33,249 nucleotides of DNA from a bacterium. GTDB taxonomy: Bacteria > UBA10199 > JAIBAG01. The number at the start of each line of letters is the position of its first letter. Positions within the stretch are counted from its first letter, which is position 1. The stretch is from positions 1 through 33,249 of the forward strand of contig JAIBAG010000026.1 in assembly GCA_019695305.1 (NCBI GenBank). Reading direction: 5' to 3'. Both the position numbers and the translations under genes were made by a program. The notes beneath the pieces are model-generated. The model was not told the origin of the DNA. It worked only from the letters and a program-made list of their open reading frames with translations, and ran no database searches. Positions 17,677 through 26,979 of the stretch are shown piece by piece.

Positions 17677-18501
17677 ATGTTACCTCAAAATATCCTGTTA
17701 ATAGAAGCCCTTCTTTTAGGCTTAGTGGTTGGCTCCTTTTTAAACGTGTGCATTTTACGTATTCCACAAAATCAAACAATAGGTGGCCGATCGGCCTGCC
17801 CCAAATGTAATAAAAAAATAGCCTGGTACGACAACATTCCCGTGTTTAGTTTTATAATACTGATGGGAAAATGCCGTGGTTGCAAAACCAAAATTAGCTG
17901 GCAATACCCATTGGTGGAACTGGTAACCGCTATCTTATCGGTAGCAACACTCATTCACTTTAACTTTAGCATTTTGTCTTACGGCCTGTGGTTTATCTTC
18001 TTTATTTGCCCTCTTGTTACCTTGTCGGTGATCGACATGAAAATTCAGATTATTCCCGATTCTATATCACTACCCGGAATTGCAAGCGGCATTATCACTA
18101 CCCTCATATTAAATAGACCTGCTTATTTAGAATCTCTCAAATTTTCGGGCTTGGGCCTTTTATCAGGAGGAGGCTCTCTTCTACTCATTGCCATTGTCTT
18201 TGAAAAACTACGCAACAAAGAAGGTATGGGTGGTGGCGATATTAAGCTTGCAGCCATGCTGGGAGCCTTTACAGGCATGAAAGGGGTTCTCTTTACTTTC
18301 TTTGTCAGCTCCATTTTAGCCCTCATATTCTTTATTTTAAGGGCTATTTTCATCAAGTTAACCAAAAAAGAAGATAATGGTAGCGATTATATGATCCCTT
18401 ATGGCCCATTTTTAAGCGCTGCATCGCTTATTTATCTCTTTTTTGGGGAAAATATCATCAATTGGTATCTCTTATTCCTCAAATCCCCACACCATTCTTA
18501 A
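17677..18501 (+). CDS. pilD: Type IV prepilin peptidase / N-methyltransferase (A24 family)
   Basis: 274 residues, an integral inner-membrane aspartyl protease. It cleaves the leader of type IV pilins or type II secretion pseudopilins and N-methylates the new end. The N-terminal domain has the zinc-binding pairs Cys41/Cys44 and Cys66/Cys69. Catalytic Asp120 (VIDMK) and Asp188 in GMGGGDIK are present, and about seven hydrophobic segments span the membrane. No pilin genes are in the window, so pilus or secretion substrates are elsewhere. The ATG has no ribosome site. A TTGATT-18-GATAAA promoter candidate (17638-17667) would start transcription only a few bases before it, so the message may be leaderless. 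Confidence 0.93.
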   Translation: MLPQNILLIEALLLGLVVGSFLNVCILRIPQNQTIGGRSACPKCNKKIAWYDNIPVFSFIILMGKCRGCKTKISWQYPLVELVTAILSVATLIHFNFSILSYGLWFIFFICPLVTLSVIDMKIQIIPDSISLPGIASGIITTLILNRPAYLESLKFSGLGLLSGGGSLLLIAIVFEKLRNKEGMGGGDIKLAAMLGAFTGMKGVLFTFFVSSILALIFFILRAIFIKLTKKEDNGSDYMIPYGPFLSAASLIYLFFGENIINWYLLFLKSPHHS

Positions 18502-18519
18502 GAATTGGACATAAATTTG

Positions 18520-18593
18520 TAAAAAATTATAATATATAATTAATTATAATTATATATAATATTATATAATTAATATTAATATATATAAATTAA
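18520..18593. other. 74-base tract of pure A/T
   Basis: No G or C occurs from 18520 to 18593. The tract is built of alternating ATTATA, TAATTA and TATATA steps and is rich in small palindromes. It lies between the prepilin peptidase gene and the promoter candidate of the XRE-aro run. It could be an intrinsically bent or easily melted segment, an upstream activating element, or simply relaxed sequence. Confidence 0.6.
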
Positions 18594-18636
18594 GCTTCTA
18601 TCCTATTCCAATAAAGTATTACTAAGATATAAAGAC

Positions 18637-18664
18637 TTGACTTTAACCCCCAATAGAATAAATA
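18637..18664 (+). promoter_or_regulatory. Candidate promoter of the XRE-aroK-aroB-aroQ-TPR run
   Basis: TTGACT (18637-18642), a 16-base spacer and TAAATA (18659-18664). This predicts a transcript start near 18671. It lies between the pure A/T tract and the first gene of the run. The -10 is only a partial match, so this is tentative. Confidence 0.4.
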
Positions 18665-18694
18665 CTGAACAAATTGATGTTAAGTGACTATTTT

Positions 18695-18910
18695 ATGGTT
18701 TCCGACAAAATTGAAAAAATTAAAAACAATGTCCGCAAAATCCGCGAAGACATGCTGATGAGTAAAGCCGAACTTGGCCGTAGCGCTGGTCTGTCCCCTC
18801 TTACCATCGACCGCGTTGAAAACGGCATGGTGTGCCGCATGGACACCAAACGTAAAATTATTTTAGCCTTGGGTTTAAAACTGACTGATAAAGAAAAAGT
18901 ATTTCCTTAA
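18695..18910 (+). CDS. XRE-family helix-turn-helix protein
   Basis: 71 residues from the ATG at 18695; in-frame TTG and ATG codons at 18674 and 18677 are alternatives and none has a good ribosome site. The protein is almost only a Cro/C1-type DNA-binding domain: NVRKIREDMLMSKAELGRSAGLSPLTIDRVENG, followed by TKRKIILALGLKL. Lack of an effector domain suggests a simple DNA-binding regulator. It is one base ahead of aroK and must be cotranscribed with the shikimate genes, so it may control them or itself. I recall similar small proteins next to aro or pilus genes in deltaproteobacteria, but could not check this. Confidence 0.88.
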   Translation: MVSDKIEKIKNNVRKIREDMLMSKAELGRSAGLSPLTIDRVENGMVCRMDTKRKIILALGLKLTDKEKVFP

Positions 18911-18911
18911 C

Positions 18912-19451
18912 ATGAACGCCCCTCTCCCCATTTTTATTTCCGGCATGATGGGCACCGGCAAAAGCACCATTGGCCGCCTGATAGCCAAACAATTACAAAT
19001 TAAATTTATCGATTTAGATCATCTCATTGAGAAAACAGCCGGCATGAGCATTAATGATATCTTTAATACACATGGAGAAGCCCATTTCAGGAGTTTAGAA
19101 AGCCGTTTATTATTACAAACCTCTCATAAAAAAGCCGTAATCAGCCTGGGTGGTGGGGCAATTTTAAAAGCCCAAAATCGTGATATCTTAAAGCGTGGCA
19201 CCTGGATTAATCTCCACACCACAGCCACAATTCTTTTTAAACGGATTGGCAAATCTAAAAAAAGACCCAAACTGGGAATACAAGTAACACAGGAAACTAT
19301 TGAAGCTCTTTTAAAAGCCAGATCCCCGTTTTACGGGCTTGCGCCATTACAGGTAGAAACCGGCCTCTTTGCCAAAAAAATGGTGGCCGATAAAATCATT
19401 CGTTTTTTATGCAGCCGTGCTTTTCCGCTTATCAAACAAGAGAGAATATGA
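18912..19451 (+). CDS. aroK: Shikimate kinase
   Basis: 179 residues, a small NMP-kinase-fold enzyme that phosphorylates shikimate at the 3-hydroxyl. The Walker A loop is GMMGTGKST (11-19). DLDHLIE carries the shikimate-binding Asp, FRSLES the conserved Arg and Glu, and VISLGGGA the binding glycines. The lid region contains KSKKRPKL. It starts one base after the XRE gene and is followed by aroB after 22 bases. Confidence 0.96.
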   Translation: MNAPLPIFISGMMGTGKSTIGRLIAKQLQIKFIDLDHLIEKTAGMSINDIFNTHGEAHFRSLESRLLLQTSHKKAVISLGGGAILKAQNRDILKRGTWINLHTTATILFKRIGKSKKRPKLGIQVTQETIEALLKARSPFYGLAPLQVETGLFAKKMVADKIIRFLCSRAFPLIKQERI

Positions 19452-19473
19452 TTTAAAAGATATATTCTAACTC

Positions 19474-20532
19474 ATGAAAAAACTATCTCTTAATCTCGGA
19501 AAAAATTCTTATACCATCTTCATCGGCGCTGGCATCCTCGGTTCGCGTGAAATTAAAAAAACGATCTCGTCATTCAAGTTCACCAAAACATTTCTCTTAA
19601 CCAACACCACAGTTGCGAGACTCTACAAAGCGAAAATAAAAAAGCATTTTCCTCAAGCCTCTCTCATTATTATTCCCGACGGCGAAAAATATAAAAACAG
19701 CCGTACCATGGATAAAATTTATAATGCTTTGGCAAAAGGCCGTGCCGACCGTAAAAGCGGGCTTATTGCTTTAGGTGGTGGCGTTGTGGGTGATATGGGT
19801 GGTTTTGCAGCCGCAAGCTTTATGCGTGGCATCCCGTATATTCAAATTCCCACCACCCTCCTCTCTCAGGTAGATAGCTCCGTTGGGGGAAAAACGGGTA
19901 TCGATCTGCCTTCGGGCAAAAATTTAGTGGGAGCTTTTTATCAACCTAGAGCTGTCTTTATAGATACCGACTTCTTAAAAACTCTCCCCAAACGTGAATT
20001 TCTTTGTGGCCTGGCCGAAGTTATTAAATACGGCATGATTTGGGATAAAAAGTTTTTTGATTATTTGAAAAATAGCACCAACGAGATTCTTAAGTGCAAA
20101 ACTTCTGTTTTAGAAAAAATTATCCACACTTCATGCACCATTAAAGCCAAGGTAGTGGAAAAAGACGAAAAAGAAAGCAATCTGCGCGCCATTCTTAATT
20201 TTGGCCATACCATGGGGCACGCCGCCGAAACCTTGTCGGGTTTTTCCAGCATTCATCACGGTGAAGCGGTAGCTATGGGCATGGTGTATGCGGCCTTTCT
20301 CTCCGAAAAGAAAAAATTATGTCCAAAAGGAACGGCTGTTGCTCTAACAACGCTTCTTAAAAAAATAGGCCTGCCTGTGAATCTTCCCCGTTTTTCTAAG
20401 GCTCGTTATGCTAAAACCATTGCTCTTGATAAAAAAGCAAAAGCCGATACAATCACCTACGTTACCATTAAACAAATCGGCAAAGCACACTTAGTAGATT
20501 TGAAGCCACATGACATTGTGAGGTATCTGTAA
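19474..20532 (+). CDS. aroB: 3-dehydroquinate synthase
   Basis: 352 residues. It converts DAHP to 3-dehydroquinate with NAD and a divalent metal. NAD-binding [19 protein letters not shown] and the [20 protein letters not shown] segment are intact. Metal ligands are in [21 protein letters not shown] and [10 protein letters not shown]. No clear ribosome site precedes the ATG. The stop codon shares one base with the aroQ start. A DnaA-box-like TTATCCACA near 20118 lies within this coding sequence and is probably chance. Confidence 0.97.
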   Translation: MKKLSLNLGKNSYTIFIGAGILGSREIKKTISSFKFTKTFLLTNTTVARLYKAKIKKHFPQASLIIIPDGEKYKNSRTMDKIYNALAKGRADRKSGLIALGGGVVGDMGGFAAASFMRGIPYIQIPTTLLSQVDSSVGGKTGIDLPSGKNLVGAFYQPRAVFIDTDFLKTLPKREFLCGLAEVIKYGMIWDKKFFDYLKNSTNEILKCKTSVLEKIIHTSCTIKAKVVEKDEKESNLRAILNFGHTMGHAAETLSGFSSIHHGEAVAMGMVYAAFLSEKKKLCPKGTAVALTTLLKKIGLPVNLPRFSKARYAKTIALDKKAKADTITYVTIKQIGKAHLVDLKPHDIVRYL

Positions 20533-20981
20533 TGGCCCAAAATTTTAAAATATTAGTTTTAAACGGTCCCAATCTTAATTTGTTGGGGACACGCGAAGAA
20601 TCCATTTATGGCAAAACCACGCTTAAGGATATTCAGGCCACTCTTAAAAAAGAAGGTGCCAAATTAAAAGCGGATATTACTTTTCATCAATCTAACGAAG
20701 AAGGAAAGCTGGTGGCCTGGATTCAAAAATCGGAAAAGAAATACGATGGTCTTATCATCAACCCGGCTGCTTATACACATACAAGCGTAGCCATTCGGGA
20801 TGCCATTTTAGCGGTGAACACGCCAACCGTTGAAGTACATCTTTCCAATATTTATAAACGTGAAGAATTTCGCCATCACTCATTTGTATCGGCTGTGGCC
20901 ATTGGCCAAATAGCGGGTTTTGGGCCTCATGGATACACCCTGGCTTTAATGGCTTTAGTTAATCATTTAAAGAACGCATGA
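20532..20981 (+). CDS. aroQ: Type II 3-dehydroquinate dehydratase
   Basis: 149 residues, the dodecameric type II enzyme that dehydrates 3-dehydroquinate. The opening [15 protein letters not shown] carries the catalytic-loop Arg, and the catalytic Tyr is in SIYGKTTL. The active-site [15 protein letters not shown] motif and the [10 protein letters not shown] stretch follow. It begins inside the aroB stop codon, with GAGGT upstream, and its own stop overlaps the start of the TPR gene by four bases. Confidence 0.97.
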   Translation: MAQNFKILVLNGPNLNLLGTREESIYGKTTLKDIQATLKKEGAKLKADITFHQSNEEGKLVAWIQKSEKKYDGLIINPAAYTHTSVAIRDAILAVNTPTVEVHLSNIYKREEFRHHSFVSAVAIGQIAGFGPHGYTLALMALVNHLKNA

Positions 20982-21757
20982 ACTTAAAAGAAACCAAAGA
21001 AAAAGTTACAAAATTCCTTCAGGAATTAAAGCCCACCAACCGTTACGATACGGCCTTAAAAAATTATATCAACGAACTTTCCAAAAACCCCAAGGATGCC
21101 CGCATTAAATTAAAAATTGCCGAAACTTATTTTAAAAGCAAAAAAGTAGATAAGGCTATAGAAGTATATTTTGACGTTGCCGAACAGTACTTAGAAGAAA
21201 ACTTTTTATTAAAAGCCATTTCCATATACAAAAATATTTTAAAATTAAATCCCGCGCTTATGGAGGTAAACATCAAGCTTGCTCAATTATACCAAAAACT
21301 GGACATGACTACCGAAGCCGCTAATCAATATAAAATTGTGATGCAATGCCACATGCGCCGGCAAGAAAAAGAAAAGCTCATTGAAACCTGCATTACCTTA
21401 ATTGAAATAGAACCCTCCCCCGCCAATATACGCAAGTTGGGTGAAGTGTACCAGGCTTACGGGATGATTCCCGACGCGCTAGAGCAATACGAAAAATTAT
21501 CGCAAATTTACCGCAATAATAAAAATTATGACGAACTCTTACGCGTGTATGAATTGATATTGGCCCACAAGCCCGATAAAAAATCGATGATCCGTGATGT
21601 ATGTATTTTATATTTAAGAAAACAAGAACCCGATCAGGCCATCCGCACTATGGAACGCTTTAAAGTGGATGGCGACGAAGAATTTAGTGATTTATTTAAT
21701 AAATCTAAACTCATGCGCCAAGCTCTACGCGTATCAACTCCACCTAAAACCGCTTAA
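20978..21757 (+). CDS. Tetratricopeptide-repeat protein
   Basis: 259 residues, all helical, with no signal peptide or membrane segment. At least five TPR-like units can be followed, for example [55 protein letters not shown] and [24 protein letters not shown]. Such proteins are scaffolds for protein-protein contacts. The ATGA overlap with aroQ makes it the last gene of the aro run, but a direct role in chorismate synthesis is not implied. Proteins with this repeat pattern also occur beside pilus genes, which would fit the prepilin peptidase upstream. Confidence 0.88.
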   Translation: MNLKETKEKVTKFLQELKPTNRYDTALKNYINELSKNPKDARIKLKIAETYFKSKKVDKAIEVYFDVAEQYLEENFLLKAISIYKNILKLNPALMEVNIKLAQLYQKLDMTTEAANQYKIVMQCHMRRQEKEKLIETCITLIEIEPSPANIRKLGEVYQAYGMIPDALEQYEKLSQIYRNNKNYDELLRVYELILAHKPDKKSMIRDVCILYLRKQEPDQAIRTMERFKVDGDEEFSDLFNKSKLMRQALRVSTPPKTA

Positions 21758-21777
21758 TTTTTATACATGTTATTTTT

Positions 21778-21817
21778 CGTAAAAGACTAACCCCCATAAA
21801 GGGGATAAGTCTTTTAT
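21778..21817. terminator. Convergent hairpin between the TPR gene and ahcY
   Basis: AAAAGACT (21781-21788) pairs with AGTCTTTT (21808-21815), and inside it CCCC (21791-21794) pairs with GGGG (21801-21804), with a small internal loop. Both flanks are A/T-rich on the stem ends, so it can serve both convergent genes. CGTAAAAGACTAA recurs at 21855-21867, where it overlaps the ahcY stop codon. Confidence 0.6.
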
Positions 21818-21863
21818 CGGAAACTATCTCGCGCATTCTGCGCAAGCTATTTTCCGTAAAAGA

Positions 21864-23276
21864 CTAATAACGATAATGATCTGGCTTATAAGGGCCATCT
21901 ACATTTAAATTCAAATACTGCTGCTGCTCAGATGTAAGTTTTGTCAAATTGACTCCTAATTGCTTTAAATGCAAACGGGCCACTTTTTCATCTAAGTGTT
22001 TGGGAAGAACATAAACTTCCTTTTTGTATTTTGAACCGTGAAGAAATAGTTCGATTTGAGCAAGAACCTGGTTGGTAAAGGAGTTACTCATCACAAAGCT
22101 GGGGTGCCCTGTACCGCAACCCAAGTTTACTAAACGACCTTCAGCCAAAACGATGATACGTTTGTTATCAGGAAAAATTACGTGATCAACCTGGGGTTTA
22201 ATATTTTCCCATTTATATTTTTTGATGCTCGCAATATCAATTTCGGAATCGAAGTGACCAATATTACAAACAATAGCCTGATTTTTCATTTTGGCCATGT
22301 GGTCGTGAGTAATTACACGCACGTTACCGGTGGTAGTCACAAAAATATTGGCCTTATCACAGGCTTCTTCCATGGTTACAACACGATAACCTTCCATAGA
22401 AGCCTGCAAAGCACAGATAGGATCAATTTCGGTTACCCAAACAGTAGCACCCAAACCGCGTAAACTTTGCGCACAACCCTTACCCACATCGCCATAACCG
22501 CAAACAACAGCAATTTTGCCGGCAATCATCACATCGGTAGCACGTTTAATGCCATCTACTAAAGACTCACGACAGCCATAGAGATTATCAAATTTGGATT
22601 TTGTTACCGAGTCATTCACGTTGATAGCTGGGAAAGGAAGACTCCCCTCTTTTGCCATTTGATACAGGCGTTTTACACCCGTGGTTGTTTCTTCGGTAAC
22701 ACCTTTAATATTTTTAAGGCGCGAGGAATACCAGTCTTTGGAAACAGCCAAATGTTTTTTAATGGAGTTAAAAAGAGAAATTTCTTCTTCGTTAGTAGGT
22801 TTAGAAATAACAGACGGATCTTTTTCGGCTTTGCTCCCTAAAATAAGAAGCAATGTGGCATCGCCACCGTCATCTAAAATCATGTTAGCACCTTCACCCG
22901 GCCATTCAAAAATACGATGCGTAAATTCCCAGTATTCATCTAATGTTTCGCCCTTATAGGCAAATACCGGTGTGCCTCCTTCGGCAATAGCTGCCGCAGC
23001 ATGATCTTGAGTAGAAAAAATATTACAGCTAGCCCAACGCACATCGGCCCCTAAATCTACCAGGGTTTCAATAAGTACGGCCGTTTGAATAGTCATGTGC
23101 AAAGATCCGGTAATACGGGCACCCTTTAAAGGCTTGGTAGCACGGTATTCTTCGCGGATAGCCATCAGCCCCGGCATTTCGGTTTCGGCAATGGCAATTT
23201 CTTTGCGACCAAAGCCGGCTTGAGAGATATCGGCTACATGATAATCATTATGTTGTTTTTGAGCTTGTGCGGTCAT
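21864..23276 (-). CDS. ahcY: S-adenosylhomocysteine hydrolase
   Basis: 470 residues, the long bacterial form with the extra insert after the N-terminal part. It splits S-adenosylhomocysteine into adenosine and homocysteine and so relieves inhibition of methyltransferases. The NAD-binding loop [20 protein letters not shown] is near 255-274. Substrate-binding segments around [13 protein letters not shown]-like [16 protein letters not shown] and [11 protein letters not shown] are intact, as is the C-terminal KPDHYRY. It lies 17 bases after metK with an AAAAGGAAA site, so the two genes form a methyl-cycle operon. Confidence 0.97.
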   Translation of the reverse strand: MTAQAQKQHNDYHVADISQAGFGRKEIAIAETEMPGLMAIREEYRATKPLKGARITGSLHMTIQTAVLIETLVDLGADVRWASCNIFSTQDHAAAAIAEGGTPVFAYKGETLDEYWEFTHRIFEWPGEGANMILDDGGDATLLLILGSKAEKDPSVISKPTNEEEISLFNSIKKHLAVSKDWYSSRLKNIKGVTEETTTGVKRLYQMAKEGSLPFPAINVNDSVTKSKFDNLYGCRESLVDGIKRATDVMIAGKIAVVCGYGDVGKGCAQSLRGLGATVWVTEIDPICALQASMEGYRVVTMEEACDKANIFVTTTGNVRVITHDHMAKMKNQAIVCNIGHFDSEIDIASIKKYKWENIKPQVDHVIFPDNKRIIVLAEGRLVNLGCGTGHPSFVMSNSFTNQVLAQIELFLHGSKYKKEVYVLPKHLDEKVARLHLKQLGVNLTKLTSEQQQYLNLNVDGPYKPDHYRY

Positions 23277-23293
23277 ATATTTTTTCCTTTTAG

Positions 23294-24457
23294 TTATTTA
23301 ATTACAGCTTTTAATTTGGCAGCAGCATCGGTTGTTTCCCAAATAAACTCCGGTTCATTACGGCCAAAGTGACCATAATTGGATGTTTTTTGGTAAATGG
23401 GACGAGCCAATTGCAAATAAGAAATGATATTTGCCGGTTTAAAGCTAAATACTTCCCGAACAGCCGCTTCAATTTTTTCATCAGCTACTTTACCAGTACC
23501 AAAAGTTTCCACCATCAGCGACACGGGTTCGGGATAACCAATGGCATAAGCCACTTGCACTTCGCATTTATCGGCCAAACCTGCAGCTACAATATTTTTG
23601 GCCACATGGCGTGCCATGTAACAAGCGCTACGATCTACTTTAGTAGGATCTTTACCCGAAAAAGCACCACCACCATGACGTCCCATGCCACCATAGCTAT
23701 CCACAATGATTTTACGACCTGTTAAACCGCAATCCCCTTGAGGGCCACCCACTACAAAACGACCTGTGGGGTTAATTAAAAATAGAGGCGACTTGTTAAA
23801 TAAGTTAGCGGGGATAACCTTCTTAACCACTTCTTCAATCACGGCTTCCTTTAATTTTTCATGCGTCACATCTTCGGAATGTTGTGTAGAAATAACAACC
23901 GTATCCACAGATACAGGCTTGCCATTTTCGTAACGAACCGAAACCTGCGATTTACCATCAGGGCGTAAAAACTTTAAAAGACCACTTTTACGAACTTCGG
24001 CCAATTTCTTGGTAAGGCGATGCGCTAAGGCAATAGGCATGGGCATCAGTTCGGGTGTTTCATTTGAGGCATAACCAAACATAAGCCCTTGATCACCAGC
24101 ACCCAATTCTTTAAAAAGCCCTTCCCCTTCGGTCACACCCTGAGAAATATCGGGAGATTGTTTATCGAGGGTTACAATCACACCACAGCTTTTAGAATCA
24201 AAACCCATGCGTGAATCGTTGTATCCAATATCATTTACCACATTGCGCACTAATGCCTGAACATCTACATAAGAGTTAGTGGTAATTTCGCCGGCTACAC
24301 ATACAAGCCCCGTGGTTACCAGTGTTTCACAGGCTACACGAGATTTAGAGTCTTCTTTTAAGCAGGCATCCAATACAGAGTCTGAAATTTGATCGGCCAC
24401 TTTATCAGGATGGCCTTCGGTTACGGATTCGGATGAAAAAATATAATGTTGTGACAT
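23294..24457 (-). CDS. metK: S-adenosylmethionine synthetase
   Basis: 387 residues. It makes SAM from methionine and ATP. The opening [20 protein letters not shown] holds the ATP-binding His and Asp, [12 protein letters not shown] is the family signature, and the second signature is [16 protein letters not shown]. It is the first gene of the metK-ahcY pair, with an AAGGAA site and its own promoter candidate. I looked for a SAM riboswitch in the 90-base leader and saw none. Confidence 0.98.
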   Translation of the reverse strand: MSQHYIFSSESVTEGHPDKVADQISDSVLDACLKEDSKSRVACETLVTTGLVCVAGEITTNSYVDVQALVRNVVNDIGYNDSRMGFDSKSCGVIVTLDKQSPDISQGVTEGEGLFKELGAGDQGLMFGYASNETPELMPMPIALAHRLTKKLAEVRKSGLLKFLRPDGKSQVSVRYENGKPVSVDTVVISTQHSEDVTHEKLKEAVIEEVVKKVIPANLFNKSPLFLINPTGRFVVGGPQGDCGLTGRKIIVDSYGGMGRHGGGAFSGKDPTKVDRSACYMARHVAKNIVAAGLADKCEVQVAYAIGYPEPVSLMVETFGTGKVADEKIEAAVREVFSFKPANIISYLQLARPIYQKTSNYGHFGRNEPEFIWETTDAAAKLKAVIK

Positions 24458-24493
24458 GTCTTATTCCTTTTTTTAGTTTTAAATAGAGGGGCT

Positions 24494-24522
24494 TGATTAA
24501 TGCTTTTTGAGGGAATTGTCAA
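24494..24522 (-). promoter_or_regulatory. Candidate promoter of metK-ahcY
   Basis: On the minus strand a perfect TTGACA (24517-24522) is followed after 17 bases by TAATCA (24494-24499), about 37 bases upstream of the metK start. The -35 is good and the -10 is weak. It lies in the short gap after ptsI, which has no visible terminator. Confidence 0.4.
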
Positions 24523-24548
24523 AAAAGAAATTTCTTTAAAAATCAGGT

Positions 24549-26285
24549 TTATGCCCAAGCCTGACGATAGGTTTTCTCTAAAAAGTCCTCAACATCGTTT
24601 TGGGAAGCAAAATGACTGATTTTATCGTACAAAAAGCGGTCTTCTCTAATATTAAGAGAACGGATGGTATTTTTAATACGAGGAATAGCCATGGGGTACA
24701 TACTAAAACGTCTATAGCCTAAAATAAGCAGAAGAAAAAGATAACGGGGCTCGGTTGCAATTTCGCCACAAAAGGTTACTTCCAAATCGTGTTCTTCGGC
24801 CTTTTTTACAATTTCACGCAACACACGGATAATAGATGGATGATAAGGGTTATATAAATACGCCACATTTTCGTTGGTACGGTCTACCGCTAAAAAATAT
24901 TGAATTAAATCGTTGGAACCTACCGAAATAAAGTCGGCCTCACGCGATAAAAAATCCATTTCATAAACCAACGATGGAACTTCCAGCATAGCACCCAACA
25001 CAATATTTTTTTCTGCTAAAAAACGCGTCTTTTTTAATTTTTCGGCAATTTGCCAAAAATCCTTTTTTAATTTCTTAAATTCCGCAGCGCTTGTAACCAT
25101 GGGAAAACAAATTTTTAACTTTTGTTTTCCATTATACGCTCGTAAAATAGCCCGCACTTGCATTTCAAATAGATTTTTATATTTTGTATATAAACGGATA
25201 GCACGCATTCCCAGTGCAGGATTAGGTTCATCGCCCAAAGGAGAATTTTCAAATATCTTGTCTCCTCCCATATCTAGCGTACGCAAGGTAATCTCACCCA
25301 AATGCGGATGCCCTAATAATTTACAGTAATATCGATACTGAGTTTCTTCATCCCCGTCGCCTTCACCCGTACCAAATAAAAACTCGGTTCTAAATAAACC
25401 AATCCCGCTGCCTCCCAAGCGCTCCACCATCCGTGTTTCTTCATCAAATTCCACATTACCCAACAAATGAACCGTTACACCATCGGCTGTTACCGAATTT
25501 TTACGGGCATCCCGCATCAGTTTTTGATTAGCCGTATCGTGCTGACGCTTTGCGCGGCGATACAAGCTCATCTTTTTAGCCGTAGGATTAACCACCACCT
25601 GGCTTTTATGACCATCGAGTACAACAAAAACATTATTTGGCAATTTATTAAGCACGGCAGCATGAAGATTAAAAAGAGGCAGGCCTAAAGAACGGGCCAT
25701 AATAGCAGTATGTGAGTTATAACCCACCGCCGATGTTAAAACTCCCAATGCATGTTGCCGATTTAGCGAAACAATATCTTCGGGTGATGGATGCGCCATA
25801 GCCAGCAAACGTGACTGAGGTGACAGTTGTGACAAAGCCGGCTTCTTTTTTAAGAGCTTTAATAGAATAGAACTTTCAATAAAATTAATATCATGGATAC
25901 GTTCGCGAATATAACCTTGAGGCAATGTTAAAAAAACATCACGAATTTCGGACACCGTTCGGGATAATGCCCATTCGGCATTGATAGAAAAATTTTCTAT
26001 TTCACGTAGTGTATTATTGACCAACAAATCATCTTCAAACAACAAGGAGTGCGCCGACACCACTGCAGACGATTCAAGATGTGATACTTGATGACTCATT
26101 TGCTCGCTTTGGGTACGGCATTCGCGAACAGCTTTTAAAAAACGTTTTTTTTCAGGTTCAATATCACTATCACACAACCAATGTTTGGGATAATCGGGGG
26201 CTTTGTGTTCAACCACCAATAAACGACCCGAAACCATGCCAGGGCTAATAACTTCGGAGGCTATTTTTTGTTCCTTGAGGCGCAT
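24549..26285 (-). CDS. ptsI: PTS enzyme I (PEP-protein phosphotransferase)
   Basis: 578 residues. It takes phosphate from PEP onto its active His and passes it to HPr. The active-site His192 is in YNSHTAIMARSLG, the PEP-binding barrel follows with GIGLFRTEFLF and LGMRAIRLY, and the active-site Cys is in VTFCGEIATEP near 506. There is no N-terminal GAF domain, so it is of the EI type and not EI-Ntr. It is three bases downstream of ptsH. It is the last gene of the hprK-EIIA-ptsH-ptsI run. No EIIB or EIIC gene is present. Confidence 0.95.
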   Translation of the reverse strand: MRLKEQKIASEVISPGMVSGRLLVVEHKAPDYPKHWLCDSDIEPEKKRFLKAVRECRTQSEQMSHQVSHLESSAVVSAHSLLFEDDLLVNNTLREIENFSINAEWALSRTVSEIRDVFLTLPQGYIRERIHDINFIESSILLKLLKKKPALSQLSPQSRLLAMAHPSPEDIVSLNRQHALGVLTSAVGYNSHTAIMARSLGLPLFNLHAAVLNKLPNNVFVVLDGHKSQVVVNPTAKKMSLYRRAKRQHDTANQKLMRDARKNSVTADGVTVHLLGNVEFDEETRMVERLGGSGIGLFRTEFLFGTGEGDGDEETQYRYYCKLLGHPHLGEITLRTLDMGGDKIFENSPLGDEPNPALGMRAIRLYTKYKNLFEMQVRAILRAYNGKQKLKICFPMVTSAAEFKKLKKDFWQIAEKLKKTRFLAEKNIVLGAMLEVPSLVYEMDFLSREADFISVGSNDLIQYFLAVDRTNENVAYLYNPYHPSIIRVLREIVKKAEEHDLEVTFCGEIATEPRYLFLLLILGYRRFSMYPMAIPRIKNTIRSLNIREDRFLYDKISHFASQNDVEDFLEKTYRQAWA

Positions 26286-26288
26286 ATG

Positions 26289-26561
26289 CTAATCCTCATT
26301 AAAACCCGCCTTCACCAATTCTTCTAACTTTTTAACAGCTTCTTTGGCATCATTGCCTTCGGCTACTATTTTAATTTTTGATCCTTTGGCGGCCGCCAGC
26401 ATTAAAAGGCCCATAATACTTTTGCCGTTTACAGTGGTATCATCCTTTACTACCGAAATATCACTATCAAAACGTCCCGATAATTTTACAAAAGTAGCAG
26501 AAGCCCGTGCGTGCAAACCTAACTTATTTACAATTTTTACAGTTACTTCTTGTTTTGGCAT
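26289..26561 (-). CDS. ptsH: Phosphocarrier protein HPr
   Basis: 90 residues. Both control sites are intact: the catalytic His17 in NKLGLHARA (His15 in the E. coli count) and the regulatory Ser48 in NGKSIMGLLMLAA (Ser46). Because HPr kinase is encoded in the same run, the protein should be modified at both positions. Its start codon touches the stop codon of the EIIA gene, and ptsI follows after three bases. An AAAGGGGA site precedes the ATG. Confidence 0.96.
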   Translation of the reverse strand: MPKQEVTVKIVNKLGLHARASATFVKLSGRFDSDISVVKDDTTVNGKSIMGLLMLAAAKGSKIKIVAEGNDAKEAVKKLEELVKAGFNED

Positions 26562-26959
26562 TACGTCCCCTTTTTGGAAACCACACGTCGGATATGATCA
26601 CGGCCGTAGTTTTCGATAAACGGCACTAAATCGTTTAACGAAAGAGTTTGATGAAGAGTAGACAGCTTAACGAGCATGGGTAAATTAAAACCAGTCAGTA
26701 ACTCAACCGAGCCCTTTTTTAAAAACTGCATACACACGTTACATTGTGTAGAACCGTAAAAATCGGTAAGCAACAACACTCCCCTACCCCCATCCACCTG
26801 ATGAATAGCTTTTTTAAGACTAGCCTTCATTTTAGAAACAGGCTGTCCGGGTTTAAGGACAAGGCTCTTAATGCCATTTGTTTTACACAACAAACGCCTG
26901 GCAGTTTTAAGCATTTCGTCAGCTTCTTTGTTTTCGGTAATAAGAACAATTCCTATCAT
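26561..26959 (-). CDS. EIIA-Man-family protein without the phospho-accepting histidine
   Basis: 132 residues. It aligns without gaps to the N-terminal half of EIIA-Man proteins: IGIVLIT-E-N...EMLKTARRLL, then GRGVLLLTDFYGSTQ and FNLPMLVKL. In the family the active His follows the IVIGT or IVIVT strand, as in the THG of E. coli ManX. Here that position is Glu9. The conserved GGSP after the strand-4 Asp (Asp66 here) is also changed to YGSTQ. It therefore should not carry phosphate in the normal way, and Glu could mimic a charged state. Its place between hprK and ptsH is the normal one for EIIA-Man in deltaproteobacteria. A signalling role is an inference. Confidence 0.85.
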   Translation of the reverse strand: MIGIVLITENKEADEMLKTARRLLCKTNGIKSLVLKPGQPVSKMKASLKKAIHQVDGGRGVLLLTDFYGSTQCNVCMQFLKKGSVELLTGFNLPMLVKLSTLHQTLSLNDLVPFIENYGRDHIRRVVSKKGT

Positions 26960-26979
26960 CCATATCTCCTTAAAAGCGG

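Noticed and set aside
24458-24548. SAM or SAH riboswitch upstream of metK-ahcY
   Set aside because: The leader is short and A/T-rich, with no paired helices or conserved core that I can recognise; the metK-ahcY gap is only 17 bases.
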